From JBEBBU01 sp041158225 (GTDB taxonomy: Bacteria; Pseudomonadota; Gammaproteobacteria; Methylococcales; Methylococcaceae), in contig JBEBBU010000065.1 in NCBI GenBank assembly GCA_041158225.1, positions 1 to 22,906 of the forward strand: a stretch of 22,906 nucleotides of DNA, read 5' to 3'. Each line of letters begins with the position of its first letter. Position 1 is the stretch's first letter. A program made the translations under genes and the position numbers. Below are positions 1-6,873 of this stretch, one piece after another. The notes under the pieces are model-generated. The model was not told where the DNA came from, ran no database searches, and was given only the letters and a program-made list of their open reading frames with translations.

Positions 1-3000
1 ATCGACGGTGACCTGGCGACTGCCCAGATGCATGGCGACGGTCGCCTCAAGGGTGGGCTGGACGCTGATGGCCAGTTCGCCTTCGCTACTGATCTGGATG
101 GGACTGCCCTGCAGTTCCCGGGCGGCCAGTGAGACAGGTGCGGTGATGGGCGTGAAAACTTCAGGATGGGTAGGGTCAGGGCCGTAATAGAAGTCAAACA
201 GCAGCAGGCTTTCAGCGCCGCTGGTGTCCATGCGGGGATTTACTTCGAAGATCAGACCCGGGACTTCCAGTGTCAGGGCGTTTTCCAGCAGATCCAGCAG
301 ACCTTCGAGGCTGAAGGAAAGGCTGCCAAGGCTCTGCAGCTCGGTATCGAGCAGGCCTGTAAAAGTGGTCAGGGAAGGGTTGAGGCTAGCCAGGGACAGT
401 TCGTCAAACAGTCCCTGAGCGTTGAGTGTCCATGCACCCAGCCGGCTGAGAAAGGCGGCTTCGAGATCCGGATCACCCGGTGTAATGGTGTCCCAGCTGA
501 AGCTGAGTGCTTCCAGGCTGTCGAGCAGCCCCATAAAACGCGGTACCAGATCAGGAAAACCCGTGTTCAGGGACGGCAGGGCCAGTTGCATCCCATCTTC
601 CAGTCGTGCATGCAGACCGGCGAAGTCAATGCTGCCCAGACTGTCAGCAAGATCAGGCAGGGTCAGCCCGCCCAGCGCACCACGCAGGTCGATCAGGTCG
701 CCCAGAGTCATGGATGTCATGGGCAGGGGAATATCCCAGAGTGGCGTCTGTTCCAGCCCGGCGAACAGCTGCTCCAGCAGCGCCGGTACATCCTGCCAGG
801 AGAAGCTGGCGAGGCTCTGGTCGAACAGGCTGGCCAGTTTTTCGCTCGGGCCGGTCTGCCAGGCCCAGCTGCTGTCGTCCGCGTTTTCGTCAAGGCTGAT
901 CTGGATAAAGGGGACGAGGCTGGTATCGGGATGCGTGGTTAACGGGTCAGCGCTGTAGTCGGCAGGGTTGATGGCCAGTGGGGCATTCAATGCATCGCTG
1001 GTGCGCAGCTGCAGATAGCCTTCGACACGGGTAGCGCTGAAGCTTTGCGCCAGCAGGGCGGCAGGGTCGGCTGCGGGCAGGTCGGCAAAGGACAGCAGGC
1101 TGCTGTCCCCATCCTGATAAGGGTTGAAGCCGGCGCTCCATTGCGTGCTGGCCTGCATGGCGCCATGGTCGATGGCCAGGGTGAGCGGGCCTGCAGCCAG
1201 GCCACCATCCACCCTGGCTTCGACGGTGACGCTGCCTTCCACCAGTGGGGCAGCGGTGTCGAGGTAGAAACGCGCATAAGATGGGGTTTGACCCAGGATC
1301 TGGCCGGTGATGCTCTGGCCGCCACCACTGCTGCTGGCGCTGGCGCCCCAGAGTCCCAGCGAGAGGGGCAGCATGGACTGGATGCCTCCGGCTGAGGGAC
1401 TCTGGACGCTGAAGGTAGCTGTGCCTGTGGAGTGATCGGTGAGTACCAGGGCGCTGTCGACCAGGGCCGCCTGTAGCAGCGGCGATGCACTGTTGAGCCA
1501 GGCCAGCAGATCGCCCAGGGTGGTCATAGCCGCGGCGGCATCAAGATCCAGGCTGATACTGCTGCCATTGGCCAGGATGAAGCTGATATCCGTCTGGCCG
1601 GCGCTGTCGAGCAGGCCGCGATGGATGCCGCCACCCTGATTGAGGTCGGCAAGCAGCGTGCTGCTGTCCAGTGCGGTGGCACCGGTGCTGGCGACAATGC
1701 CGCCACTGATGTGGTAGTTCAGGCTGGTATCAATGCTGGCGCTGCCCTGGGCATCCATGGTCATGCCGCTGTCGGCGGGCAGGAAGCGGCTGCCGTCGAA
1801 AGGGGTGCTGGCGCTGGTGTTCCTGGTGTAGTCCAGTGTCCATTCCAGGCTGGCCTGTTGCGGATTCCAGCGCAGATCAAGGCTTCCGGCAGGCAGGCCG
1901 AGAGCATCGCCCATCTGCCCAAAAAGCTCCTGCAGGCTGTTGAAGCGCCAGCTACCGTCCGGGTTTTTCAGGGCCGAGAGCAGGTTGTCGATGTCGAGAC
2001 CCAGATTGAGTACATCACCCAGGTCTGTGCCAATGACGGGAAGTTCCAGCTGATCACCGAGACTGCGCAGCAGGCCTGCCAGCTGTTGCAGGAAACCGGT
2101 GAAATCACTCTGGCTGAAGGATCCAAGCAGACTGAAATCAAACGGGCTGCCATCTTCCAGCGTGATGGCTGGCCAGGTGAGTGCCAGTGCGGATGGATCA
2201 AAGGCGGAAGGTGTGCTGAGTTCAAGGCTGAGGACTGAGCCTTGCGGCAGGGAAAATCCTGCCATGTCCAGGGTAAAGGGCAGCTGGATGGAAAAGCCGT
2301 CACCCGATGTCGTGCTGGCGAACAGCTGGTCAATATCCAGGGTGGCCAGCTGGCCCAGTGCCCAGGTGCTGCTGCCCCCAGGTGGGTTCAGGCTGATGCA
2401 GGCGTCCAGACGGATGGCGGCGCTGCCTGTCCCCAGGGCATAGCTGCCCCAGCTGGCGGGTATATCGTCAACCGTGCTGTCGATGTGGGCGCAGGCTTCC
2501 AGCTGGCGGGTATCAACCAGGACGGCCTGATCTGGTGTCAGGCCAGGCGTCAGGTCGATGCCTATCCTGAAGAGACCTTCCAGTCCAGCGCTGAGTTCAG
2601 TCGTGATGGCGTCCATTTGCATGCCATCGGGGACTTCCGGGGTAAGGACGACAGACTGGCTGATCTGGTCGCCATGCAGGGTCATTTCAAACCACTGGAT
2701 ACCATGATCTGTGCTGCCATCCAGAGTGCTGCTGAGGTTGATGGCCAGTGGTGCACGGCTCAGTGCGTCCTGCAGGCTGGCGAGATCGGGATCAGTCCCT
2801 GTGGCCAGGAGTGCCTGGAGCGGTGCGACGATCCCTTCCCTGACCAGATCGGCCAGGTCCAGCAATGAAGCCATGGGGACTTCCAGACCGGCAATGTCTG
2901 CCTGAAAACTGGCGGTGGCAGGCGTTTCTGCCAGACGCTGGGCAAGGGTGCTGGCGGCATCGGCGAGGGACTGGATCTGGGCCTGGGGTATCGTGCTCAT
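1..3000 (-). CDS. N-terminal 1,000 residues of a giant, probably exported or surface protein (incomplete at left edge)
   Basis: Read on the minus strand from the ATG at 3000, this frame has no stop in 1,000 codons and leaves the window still open. A GGGAGA ribosome site (3013-3008) lies 7 bases before that ATG; an in-frame ATG at 3015 lacks one. The product begins MSTIPQAQIQSLADAASTLA, so there is no Sec signal peptide. It is rich in D, S, L, A, T and G, with only two Lys and two Cys (C170, C201). Long stretches alternate beta-like strands with short leucine-rich helices. Residues about 449-552 resemble the flagellin-hook-IN-like repeat of giant bacterial exported proteins (LLADLNQGGGI, then TDISFILANGS, then TTLGDLLAWLN, then SALVLTD). 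This composition and the missing signal peptide fit a type I-secreted or surface protein, but the C-terminal part that would show this is outside the window. Function is unknown; that the gene is real is well supported. Confidence 0.85.
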   Translation of the reverse strand, partial: MSTIPQAQIQSLADAASTLAQRLAETPATASFQADIAGLEVPMASLLDLADLVREGIVAPLQALLATGTDPDLASLQDALSRAPLAINLSSTLDGSTDHGIQWFEMTLHGDQISQSVVLTPEVPDGMQMDAITTELSAGLEGLFRIGIDLTPGLTPDQAVLVDTRQLEACAHIDSTVDDIPASWGSYALGTGSAAIRLDACISLNPPGGSSTWALGQLATLDIDQLFASTTSGDGFSIQLPFTLDMAGFSLPQGSVLSLELSTPSAFDPSALALTWPAITLEDGSPFDFSLLGSFSQSDFTGFLQQLAGLLRSLGDQLELPVIGTDLGDVLNLGLDIDNLLSALKNPDGSWRFNSLQELFGQMGDALGLPAGSLDLRWNPQQASLEWTLDYTRNTSASTPFDGSRFLPADSGMTMDAQGSASIDTSLNYHISGGIVASTGATALDSSTLLADLNQGGGIHRGLLDSAGQTDISFILANGSSISLDLDAAAAMTTLGDLLAWLNSASPLLQAALVDSALVLTDHSTGTATFSVQSPSAGGIQSMLPLSLGLWGASASSSGGGQSITGQILGQTPSYARFYLDTAAPLVEGSVTVEARVDGGLAAGPLTLAIDHGAMQASTQWSAGFNPYQDGDSSLLSFADLPAADPAALLAQSFSATRVEGYLQLRTSDALNAPLAINPADYSADPLTTHPDTSLVPFIQISLDENADDSSWAWQTGPSEKLASLFDQSLASFSWQDVPALLEQLFAGLEQTPLWDIPLPMTSMTLGDLIDLRGALGGLTLPDLADSLGSIDFAGLHARLEDGMQLALPSLNTGFPDLVPRFMGLLDSLEALSFSWDTITPGDPDLEAAFLSRLGAWTLNAQGLFDELSLASLNPSLTTFTGLLDTELQSLGSLSFSLEGLLDLLENALTLEVPGLIFEVNPRMDTSGAESLLLFDFYYGPDPTHPEVFTPITAPVSLAARELQGSPIQISSEGELAISVQPTLEATVAMHLGSRQVTVD

Positions 3001-3029
3001 GCGGGTGTCTCCCATGGGGATAGGGGCGA

Positions 3030-3057
3030 TGAACCATGATCTCTGGTGGATGGTTCA
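3030..3057. repeat. Perfect 8-bp inverted repeat in the leader of the giant gene
   Basis: TGAACCAT (3030-3037) and ATGGTTCA (3050-3057) are perfect inverted copies separated by 12 bases. The half-site centres are 20 bases apart, about two helical turns. The repeat lies just downstream of the candidate promoter and 30 bases before the start codon. It could be a regulator operator or a leader RNA hairpin; there is no T-run, so it is not an intrinsic terminator. Confidence 0.55.
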
Positions 3058-3067
3058 ATTAGACATG

Positions 3068-3097
3068 ATTATCGGCTTAAACCAGTATTTATTGAAA
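3068..3097 (-). promoter_or_regulatory. Candidate promoter of the giant gene
   Basis: On the minus strand a -10-like GATAAT (3073-3068, 5 of 6 consensus) follows a poor -35-like TTTCAA (3097-3092) after 18 bases. The surrounding 50 bases are AT-rich compared with the genes. Transcription would start near 3061, giving a leader of about 60 bases that contains the inverted repeat at 3030-3057. The -35 match is weak, so an activator may be needed or the call may be wrong. Confidence 0.4.
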
Positions 3098-3280
3098 GGT
3101 TTTCCGTGATACAGGGCATTGCCTCTGCGAGGCGGCCCTATTGCCAGATGGCGGTCCGCGGAGTCTTCTGGAGGATGGCGCTAGCTACGATGCGGTGCTT
3201 GATCTTGCCGAACGCATAGGGGTTGTCATCGTATCTGGACGAAACTGATGTGAGTCTTGAAAATAAACAAGGAAAGGATA
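3098..3280. other. Gap between the giant gene promoter and tRNA-Leu, possible gene remnant
   Basis: I see no intact gene here. The middle part (about 3110-3255) is GC-rich and codon-like, unlike the AT-rich sequence on either side. On the minus strand one frame reads through roughly 40 codons, including DDNPYAFGKIKHRIVASAIL, to a TAG at 3140-3138. On the plus strand another frame ends GASYDAVLDLAERIGVVIVS shortly before a TGA near 3248. Neither has a convincing start, and I cannot assign a family. It may be a decayed gene end or mobile-element scrap lying just beyond the tRNA 3' end, a common insertion position. A short GCCTC/GAGGC hairpin is at 3121-3133. Confidence 0.3.
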
Positions 3281-3367
3281 TGGTGCCGAGGAGAGGACTT
3301 GAACCTCCAAGGGGTTTCCCCCACTAGTACCTGAAACTAGCGTGTCTACCAATTTCACCACCTCGGC
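3281..3367 (-). tRNA. tRNA-Leu (anticodon CAG)
   Basis: The minus strand from 3367 to 3281 gives an 87-base tRNA. The acceptor stem GCCGAGG pairs with CCTCGGC. The D arm region is GTGAAATTGGTAGACAC, and the anticodon stem CTAGT/ACTAG encloses the loop TTCAGGT with anticodon CAG. A long variable arm (GGGG/CCCC stem), typical of class II leucine tRNAs, is followed by the T arm with GGTTCAAGTCC. The CCA end is encoded (TGG at 3281-3283 on the plus strand). It reads CUG codons, which are very common in these genes. Confidence 0.97.
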
Positions 3368-3403
3368 ATGAGGTTGGGAGCGTTGTCCCTGCGTGATTTG
3401 GGA

Positions 3404-3433
3404 ATGATAGAGTCGCGGGACTGGTATGTCAAG
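3404..3433 (-). promoter_or_regulatory. Promoter of tRNA-Leu
   Basis: On the minus strand a perfect -35 TTGACA (3433-3428) is followed after 18 bases by TATCAT (3409-3404). Transcription would start about 30 bases before the tRNA 5' end at 3367. The element lies inside a plus-strand frame that could extend rnr upstream to 3368. This supports placing the rnr start further downstream. Confidence 0.75.
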
Positions 3434-3505
3434 GCTTTTTTCGTGTTATCTTTAGTCATCCCTATCCGGGAGCATTTTCAGCACCGTGTCATTCAGGAAA
3501 ACCCT

Positions 3506-5833
3506 TTGCTAAGTTCAATCAAGAAATTCTTTAACTATCTGTCTTCTTCCCAGTCGAGTTCCGCTGAGGCTGGTAACCCCCAGGAGCGGCAGTTCCGTCT
3601 CCAGGATCCCTATGCTGCCCGCGAGGCAGAAAAGTATGCCAACCCGATTCCCAGCCGGGAACTGATACTCAAGGTACTTGACGAGTGTGGTACTCCGCTG
3701 GGGCTGGATGAAGTATCCGAACAGCTGGGCGTTAACAGCGATGAGGATCGTGAGGCGCTGCGCCGCCGTCTCAATGCCATGGAACGTGATGGTCAGCTGC
3801 TGCGTAACCGGCGTGACCGTTTCTGTCTGGTCAACCAGAAAGACCTGATCGCAGGGCGGGTCATCGGTCATGCCGATGGTTTCGGGTTTCTGCGGCCAGA
3901 TGATGGCAGTGAGGACCTGTTTCTTTCACCGCGCGACATGCGGGCCCTGTTTCATGAGGATCGGGTGCTGGTCAATGTGCGTGGTGTCGATCGCCGTGGA
4001 CGCAGGGAAGCCAGTGTCGTCCAGATTCTGGAGCGCAATACCCGCCGTCTGGTCGGACGCCTTTCCATTGATCAGGGCGTGGCCCAGGTTGCACCTGACA
4101 GCAAGCGTATCACCCAGGACATCATTGTTCCCCAGACTGAGACCATGGGCGCACGCTCCGGCCAGATTGTGGTGGTTGAAATCATCGAGCAGCCTACCCA
4201 GCGTCGTGACCCGATCGGCCGGATCATTGAGGTACTGGGCGACCATATGGCGCCGGGCATGGAGATTGAGGTTGCCATCCGCAGCCACGACCTGCCGGCC
4301 GAGTTTCCGCCTGAAGTGGAAGCCGAAGTGGCGCCACTGGGGCGTGAGGTACCCGAGTCAGCCAAGCTGGGGCGCGTGGATCTGCGTCACCTGCCACTGG
4401 TCACCATTGATGGTGAGGATGCCCGCGATTTCGATGATGCGGTTTACTGCGAACCCCGCCCTGATGGTGGCTGGCAACTGTATGTGGCCATTGCCGATGT
4501 GGCGCATTATGTGCGTACCGGTACCGCACTGGATCGTGAGGCCTATGCCCGCAGCACTTCCGTCTATTTTCCCGAGCGGGTGATTCCCATGCTGCCCGAG
4601 GTGCTTTCCAACGGGCTGTGTTCACTTAATCCGCTGGAAGACCGTCTGTGCATGGTGGCTGAGCTGACACTGGATGCCTCAGCCCAGATCAGGGATGCGC
4701 GTTTCTACGAGGGCGTCATGCATTCGAAGGCGCGTCTTACCTACACGGCGGTCGCCAGCATACTGATCGACAGGGATGAGGCGCTGAGGGCGCAGCACGC
4801 GCCACTGGTGCCGCACCTGACAGCGCTGCACGATCTGTATCGTGCGCTGCGCAAGGCACGTGACCAGCGTGGTGCCATCGACTTCGAAAGCCAGGAGGCA
4901 CGTATCGTCTTTGGTGCCGATCGCAAGATCGAAGCCATTGTGCCGATTGTGCGCAATGATGCCCACAAACTGATTGAGGAATGCATGATTGCCGCCAACC
5001 GTGCGGCTGCCGAGTATCTGGAGCGTGCCCACCTGCCGCATCTGCTACGTATCCATGAAGGCCCCTCCGATGAGCGTCTGGCGGATCTGCGCACTTTTCT
5101 GGGAGAGGTGGGGCTGCATCTGGCTGGGGGCGACAAGCCTGAGCCGAAACATTATGCCCATCTGATCACCTCCATTCAGGGGCGTCCCGACGAACATCTG
5201 ATCCAGACGGTGATGCTGCGTTCGCTGGCGCAGGCCGTGTACAGCACGGAAACCAAGGGTCATTTTGGTCTGGCCAGCAGTGCCTACACGCACTTCACCT
5301 CGCCTATCCGCCGTTATCCTGACCTTCTGGTGCATCGTGCCATCAAGCATGCCCTGCTGAAGGGAAGTGCCGCTGATTTTGCCTACAGTGTCAATGATCT
5401 GGTGCTGGCAGGTGAACACTGTTCGGCGCTGGAGCGTCGCGCTGACGAAGCCACGCGGGATGTCGTGAGCTGGCTCAAGTGCGAATACATGATGAGCCGG
5501 CTGGGTGAGGATTTTGAGGGCATTATCTCGGCGGTGACTTCTTTCGGCTTCTTTGTCGAGCTCAAGGGCGCTTTCATTGAAGGGTTGGTGCATATCTCCA
5601 ATCTGGATCGTGACTATTTCCACTATGACCCGGTAGGTCATCGTCTGGTCGGTGAAAAGACCGGCGTGCGCTACCGTCTTGGGGATACGGTTCAGGTCAT
5701 TGTGGCGCGTGTGGATCTGGATGAGCGCAAGATTGATCTTGAACTGGTGAAAAAGACGGCGGCAGCGCGTGAGGCGAAGCGGGGCGACGGCGAGGGTGGT
5801 GCAAAGAAACGCAGGCGCAGGAGCCGGCGCTGA
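3506..5833 (+). CDS. rnr: Ribonuclease R (3'-5' exoribonuclease)
   Basis: RNase R degrades structured RNA processively from the 3' end and takes part in mRNA decay, rRNA quality control and cold or stationary-phase physiology. From the TTG at 3506 the protein is 775 residues. An N-terminal winged-helix region (about 50-110) is followed by cold-shock-like domains. The RNB catalytic motif IDGEDARDFDDAVY is at 301-314, and SSAYTHFTSPIRRYPDLLVH lies further on. An S1 domain and a K/R-rich tail (KKRRRRSRR) end the protein. Family homology starts at QDPYAAREAEKYANPIPSRE, about residue 33. The frame stays open upstream to ATGs at 3404 and 3368, but that stretch carries the divergent tRNA promoter. 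TTG 3506 has AGGA 7 bases before it, so I prefer it; the exact start is uncertain. It overlaps rlmB by one base. Confidence 0.95.
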   Translation: MLSSIKKFFNYLSSSQSSSAEAGNPQERQFRLQDPYAAREAEKYANPIPSRELILKVLDECGTPLGLDEVSEQLGVNSDEDREALRRRLNAMERDGQLLRNRRDRFCLVNQKDLIAGRVIGHADGFGFLRPDDGSEDLFLSPRDMRALFHEDRVLVNVRGVDRRGRREASVVQILERNTRRLVGRLSIDQGVAQVAPDSKRITQDIIVPQTETMGARSGQIVVVEIIEQPTQRRDPIGRIIEVLGDHMAPGMEIEVAIRSHDLPAEFPPEVEAEVAPLGREVPESAKLGRVDLRHLPLVTIDGEDARDFDDAVYCEPRPDGGWQLYVAIADVAHYVRTGTALDREAYARSTSVYFPERVIPMLPEVLSNGLCSLNPLEDRLCMVAELTLDASAQIRDARFYEGVMHSKARLTYTAVASILIDRDEALRAQHAPLVPHLTALHDLYRALRKARDQRGAIDFESQEARIVFGADRKIEAIVPIVRNDAHKLIEECMIAANRAAAEYLERAHLPHLLRIHEGPSDERLADLRTFLGEVGLHLAGGDKPEPKHYAHLITSIQGRPDEHLIQTVMLRSLAQAVYSTETKGHFGLASSAYTHFTSPIRRYPDLLVHRAIKHALLKGSAADFAYSVNDLVLAGEHCSALERRADEATRDVVSWLKCEYMMSRLGEDFEGIISAVTSFGFFVELKGAFIEGLVHISNLDRDYFHYDPVGHRLVGEKTGVRYRLGDTVQVIVARVDLDERKIDLELVKKTAAAREAKRGDGEGGAKKRRRRSRR

Positions 5834-6609
5834 TGAGTGCTGCGCGTCGCGTCATGGGGCTGCATGCGGTTGAATCTGCCCTGCGTCACAGTGCTTCCCG
5901 TATCCAGAGTGCCTGGCTGGAAACGGGAAGGCAGGTGCCACGTCTTGAAGGACTGGCCAGTCAGCTGGCCGCGCTTGGGATTGACTGCCAGCGCGTGCCG
6001 AGGACGCGGCTGGATGCGATGGCCGAGGGTGGGCTGCATCAGGGCATACTGCTGGAGATGCGCCAGGCTTCGGAACTGAACGAGCGTGATCTGCTGGATG
6101 CGCTGGATCGTGGTCGTGATGCCGTGGCAGAAGCCTGGCCTCCGGTCTATCTTGCGCTGGATCATGTCCAGGATCCGCATAATCTCGGTGCCTGCCTGCG
6201 GACCTGTGATGCTGCCGGTGTGGCCGGCGTCATTATTACCCGTGACCAGTCCGTAGGGCTGACGCCTGTGGTGGCCAAGGTTGCCTGCGGGGCTGCCGAG
6301 ACGGTACCGGTTTACCGCGTGACCAACCTGGTGCGTACCATCGAACTGTTCAAGCAGTATGATTTCTGGGTGGTTGGCTCGGCGGGAGAGGCCAGCGGGG
6401 ATCTTTACCAGTCACGACTGGAAGGTCCGGTGCTGCTGGTGATGGGGGCTGAAGGCAAGGGCATGCGCCGCCTGACGCGCGAACACTGCGATCTGCTGGT
6501 GCGTATCCCCATGGCGGGGTCGGTCAGCAGTCTCAATCTTTCGGTCGCGACAGGTGTCATGCTTTACGAGATGCGACGCCGCGTGCTCAGTCTTCAGTCT
6601 CCGGCATGA
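5833..6609 (+). CDS. rlmB: 23S rRNA (guanosine-2'-O-)-methyltransferase RlmB
   Basis: RlmB methylates the ribose of G2251 (E. coli numbering) in the 23S rRNA peptidyl-transferase loop, using S-adenosylmethionine. The 258-residue protein has the usual small N-terminal substrate-binding domain (ESALRHSASRIQSAWLETGR). The C-terminal SpoU knot domain carries DHVQDPHNLGACLRTCDAAG, MGAEGKGMRRLT and IPMAGSVSSLNLSVATGVML, the SAM-binding knot. Length is typical. The ATG overlaps the rnr stop as TGATG, so the two genes are translationally coupled; rnr-rlmB is a conserved pair in gammaproteobacteria. Its 3' end overlaps the convergent small gene at 6587-6814 by 23 bases. Confidence 0.96.
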   Translation: MSAARRVMGLHAVESALRHSASRIQSAWLETGRQVPRLEGLASQLAALGIDCQRVPRTRLDAMAEGGLHQGILLEMRQASELNERDLLDALDRGRDAVAEAWPPVYLALDHVQDPHNLGACLRTCDAAGVAGVIITRDQSVGLTPVVAKVACGAAETVPVYRVTNLVRTIELFKQYDFWVVGSAGEASGDLYQSRLEGPVLLVMGAEGKGMRRLTREHCDLLVRIPMAGSVSSLNLSVATGVMLYEMRRRVLSLQSPA

Positions 6610-6814
6610 AGTAGCCCATCTCGTTGGCCGTGCCAGGTGGTTCAATACTGAAGCCAGTCTGGGTTGGACGGTAGCCCTTGCGGATCAGGTCCACATTGAG
6701 CCATGCCAGCGGTCCGAGGAACAGTGCGGCAAGCAGCAGGAACCAGGCCATGCGGCGTGCCAGGCGTCGCGGATGGGCTTCAAACCACAACCAGGCGTAA
6801 ATCTGTATTGCCAT
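6587..6814 (-). CDS. Small single-pass membrane protein, unknown function
   Basis: This 75-residue protein on the minus strand has an excellent ribosome site, AAGGAGA (6826-6820), 5 bases before the ATG at 6814. That is the main reason to accept it. The N-terminal part is amphipathic with basic residues (RRLARR, about 16-21). One hydrophobic helix follows (MAWFLLLAALFLGPLAWLNV, about 22-41), then a polar tail ending in ETED, so the N terminus is probably cytoplasmic. I do not recognise a family. It converges on rlmB and overlaps its last 23 bases, and it is divergent from mtnA with 59 bases between the starts. Confidence 0.75.
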   Translation of the reverse strand: MAIQIYAWLWFEAHPRRLARRMAWFLLLAALFLGPLAWLNVDLIRKGYRPTQTGFSIEPPGTANEMGYFMPETED

Positions 6815-6873
6815 CAGAGTCTCCTTCGCTACACTATGCGATCATACCCAATTAAGAGTTTTGACCATACAGC

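Noticed and set aside
166..942. A plus-strand open frame of 258 codons, and similar plus-strand frames at 1621-2238 and 2242-2868
   Set aside because: They lie exactly opposite the codons of the giant minus-strand gene and stay open because of its biased composition. Their products are Gln-rich and unlike any protein, and they lack ribosome sites.
3121..3133. Short hairpin GCCTC-TGC-GAGGC as a tRNA-Leu terminator
   Set aside because: It is about 150 bases beyond the tRNA end, has a 5-bp stem and no T-run on the minus strand.
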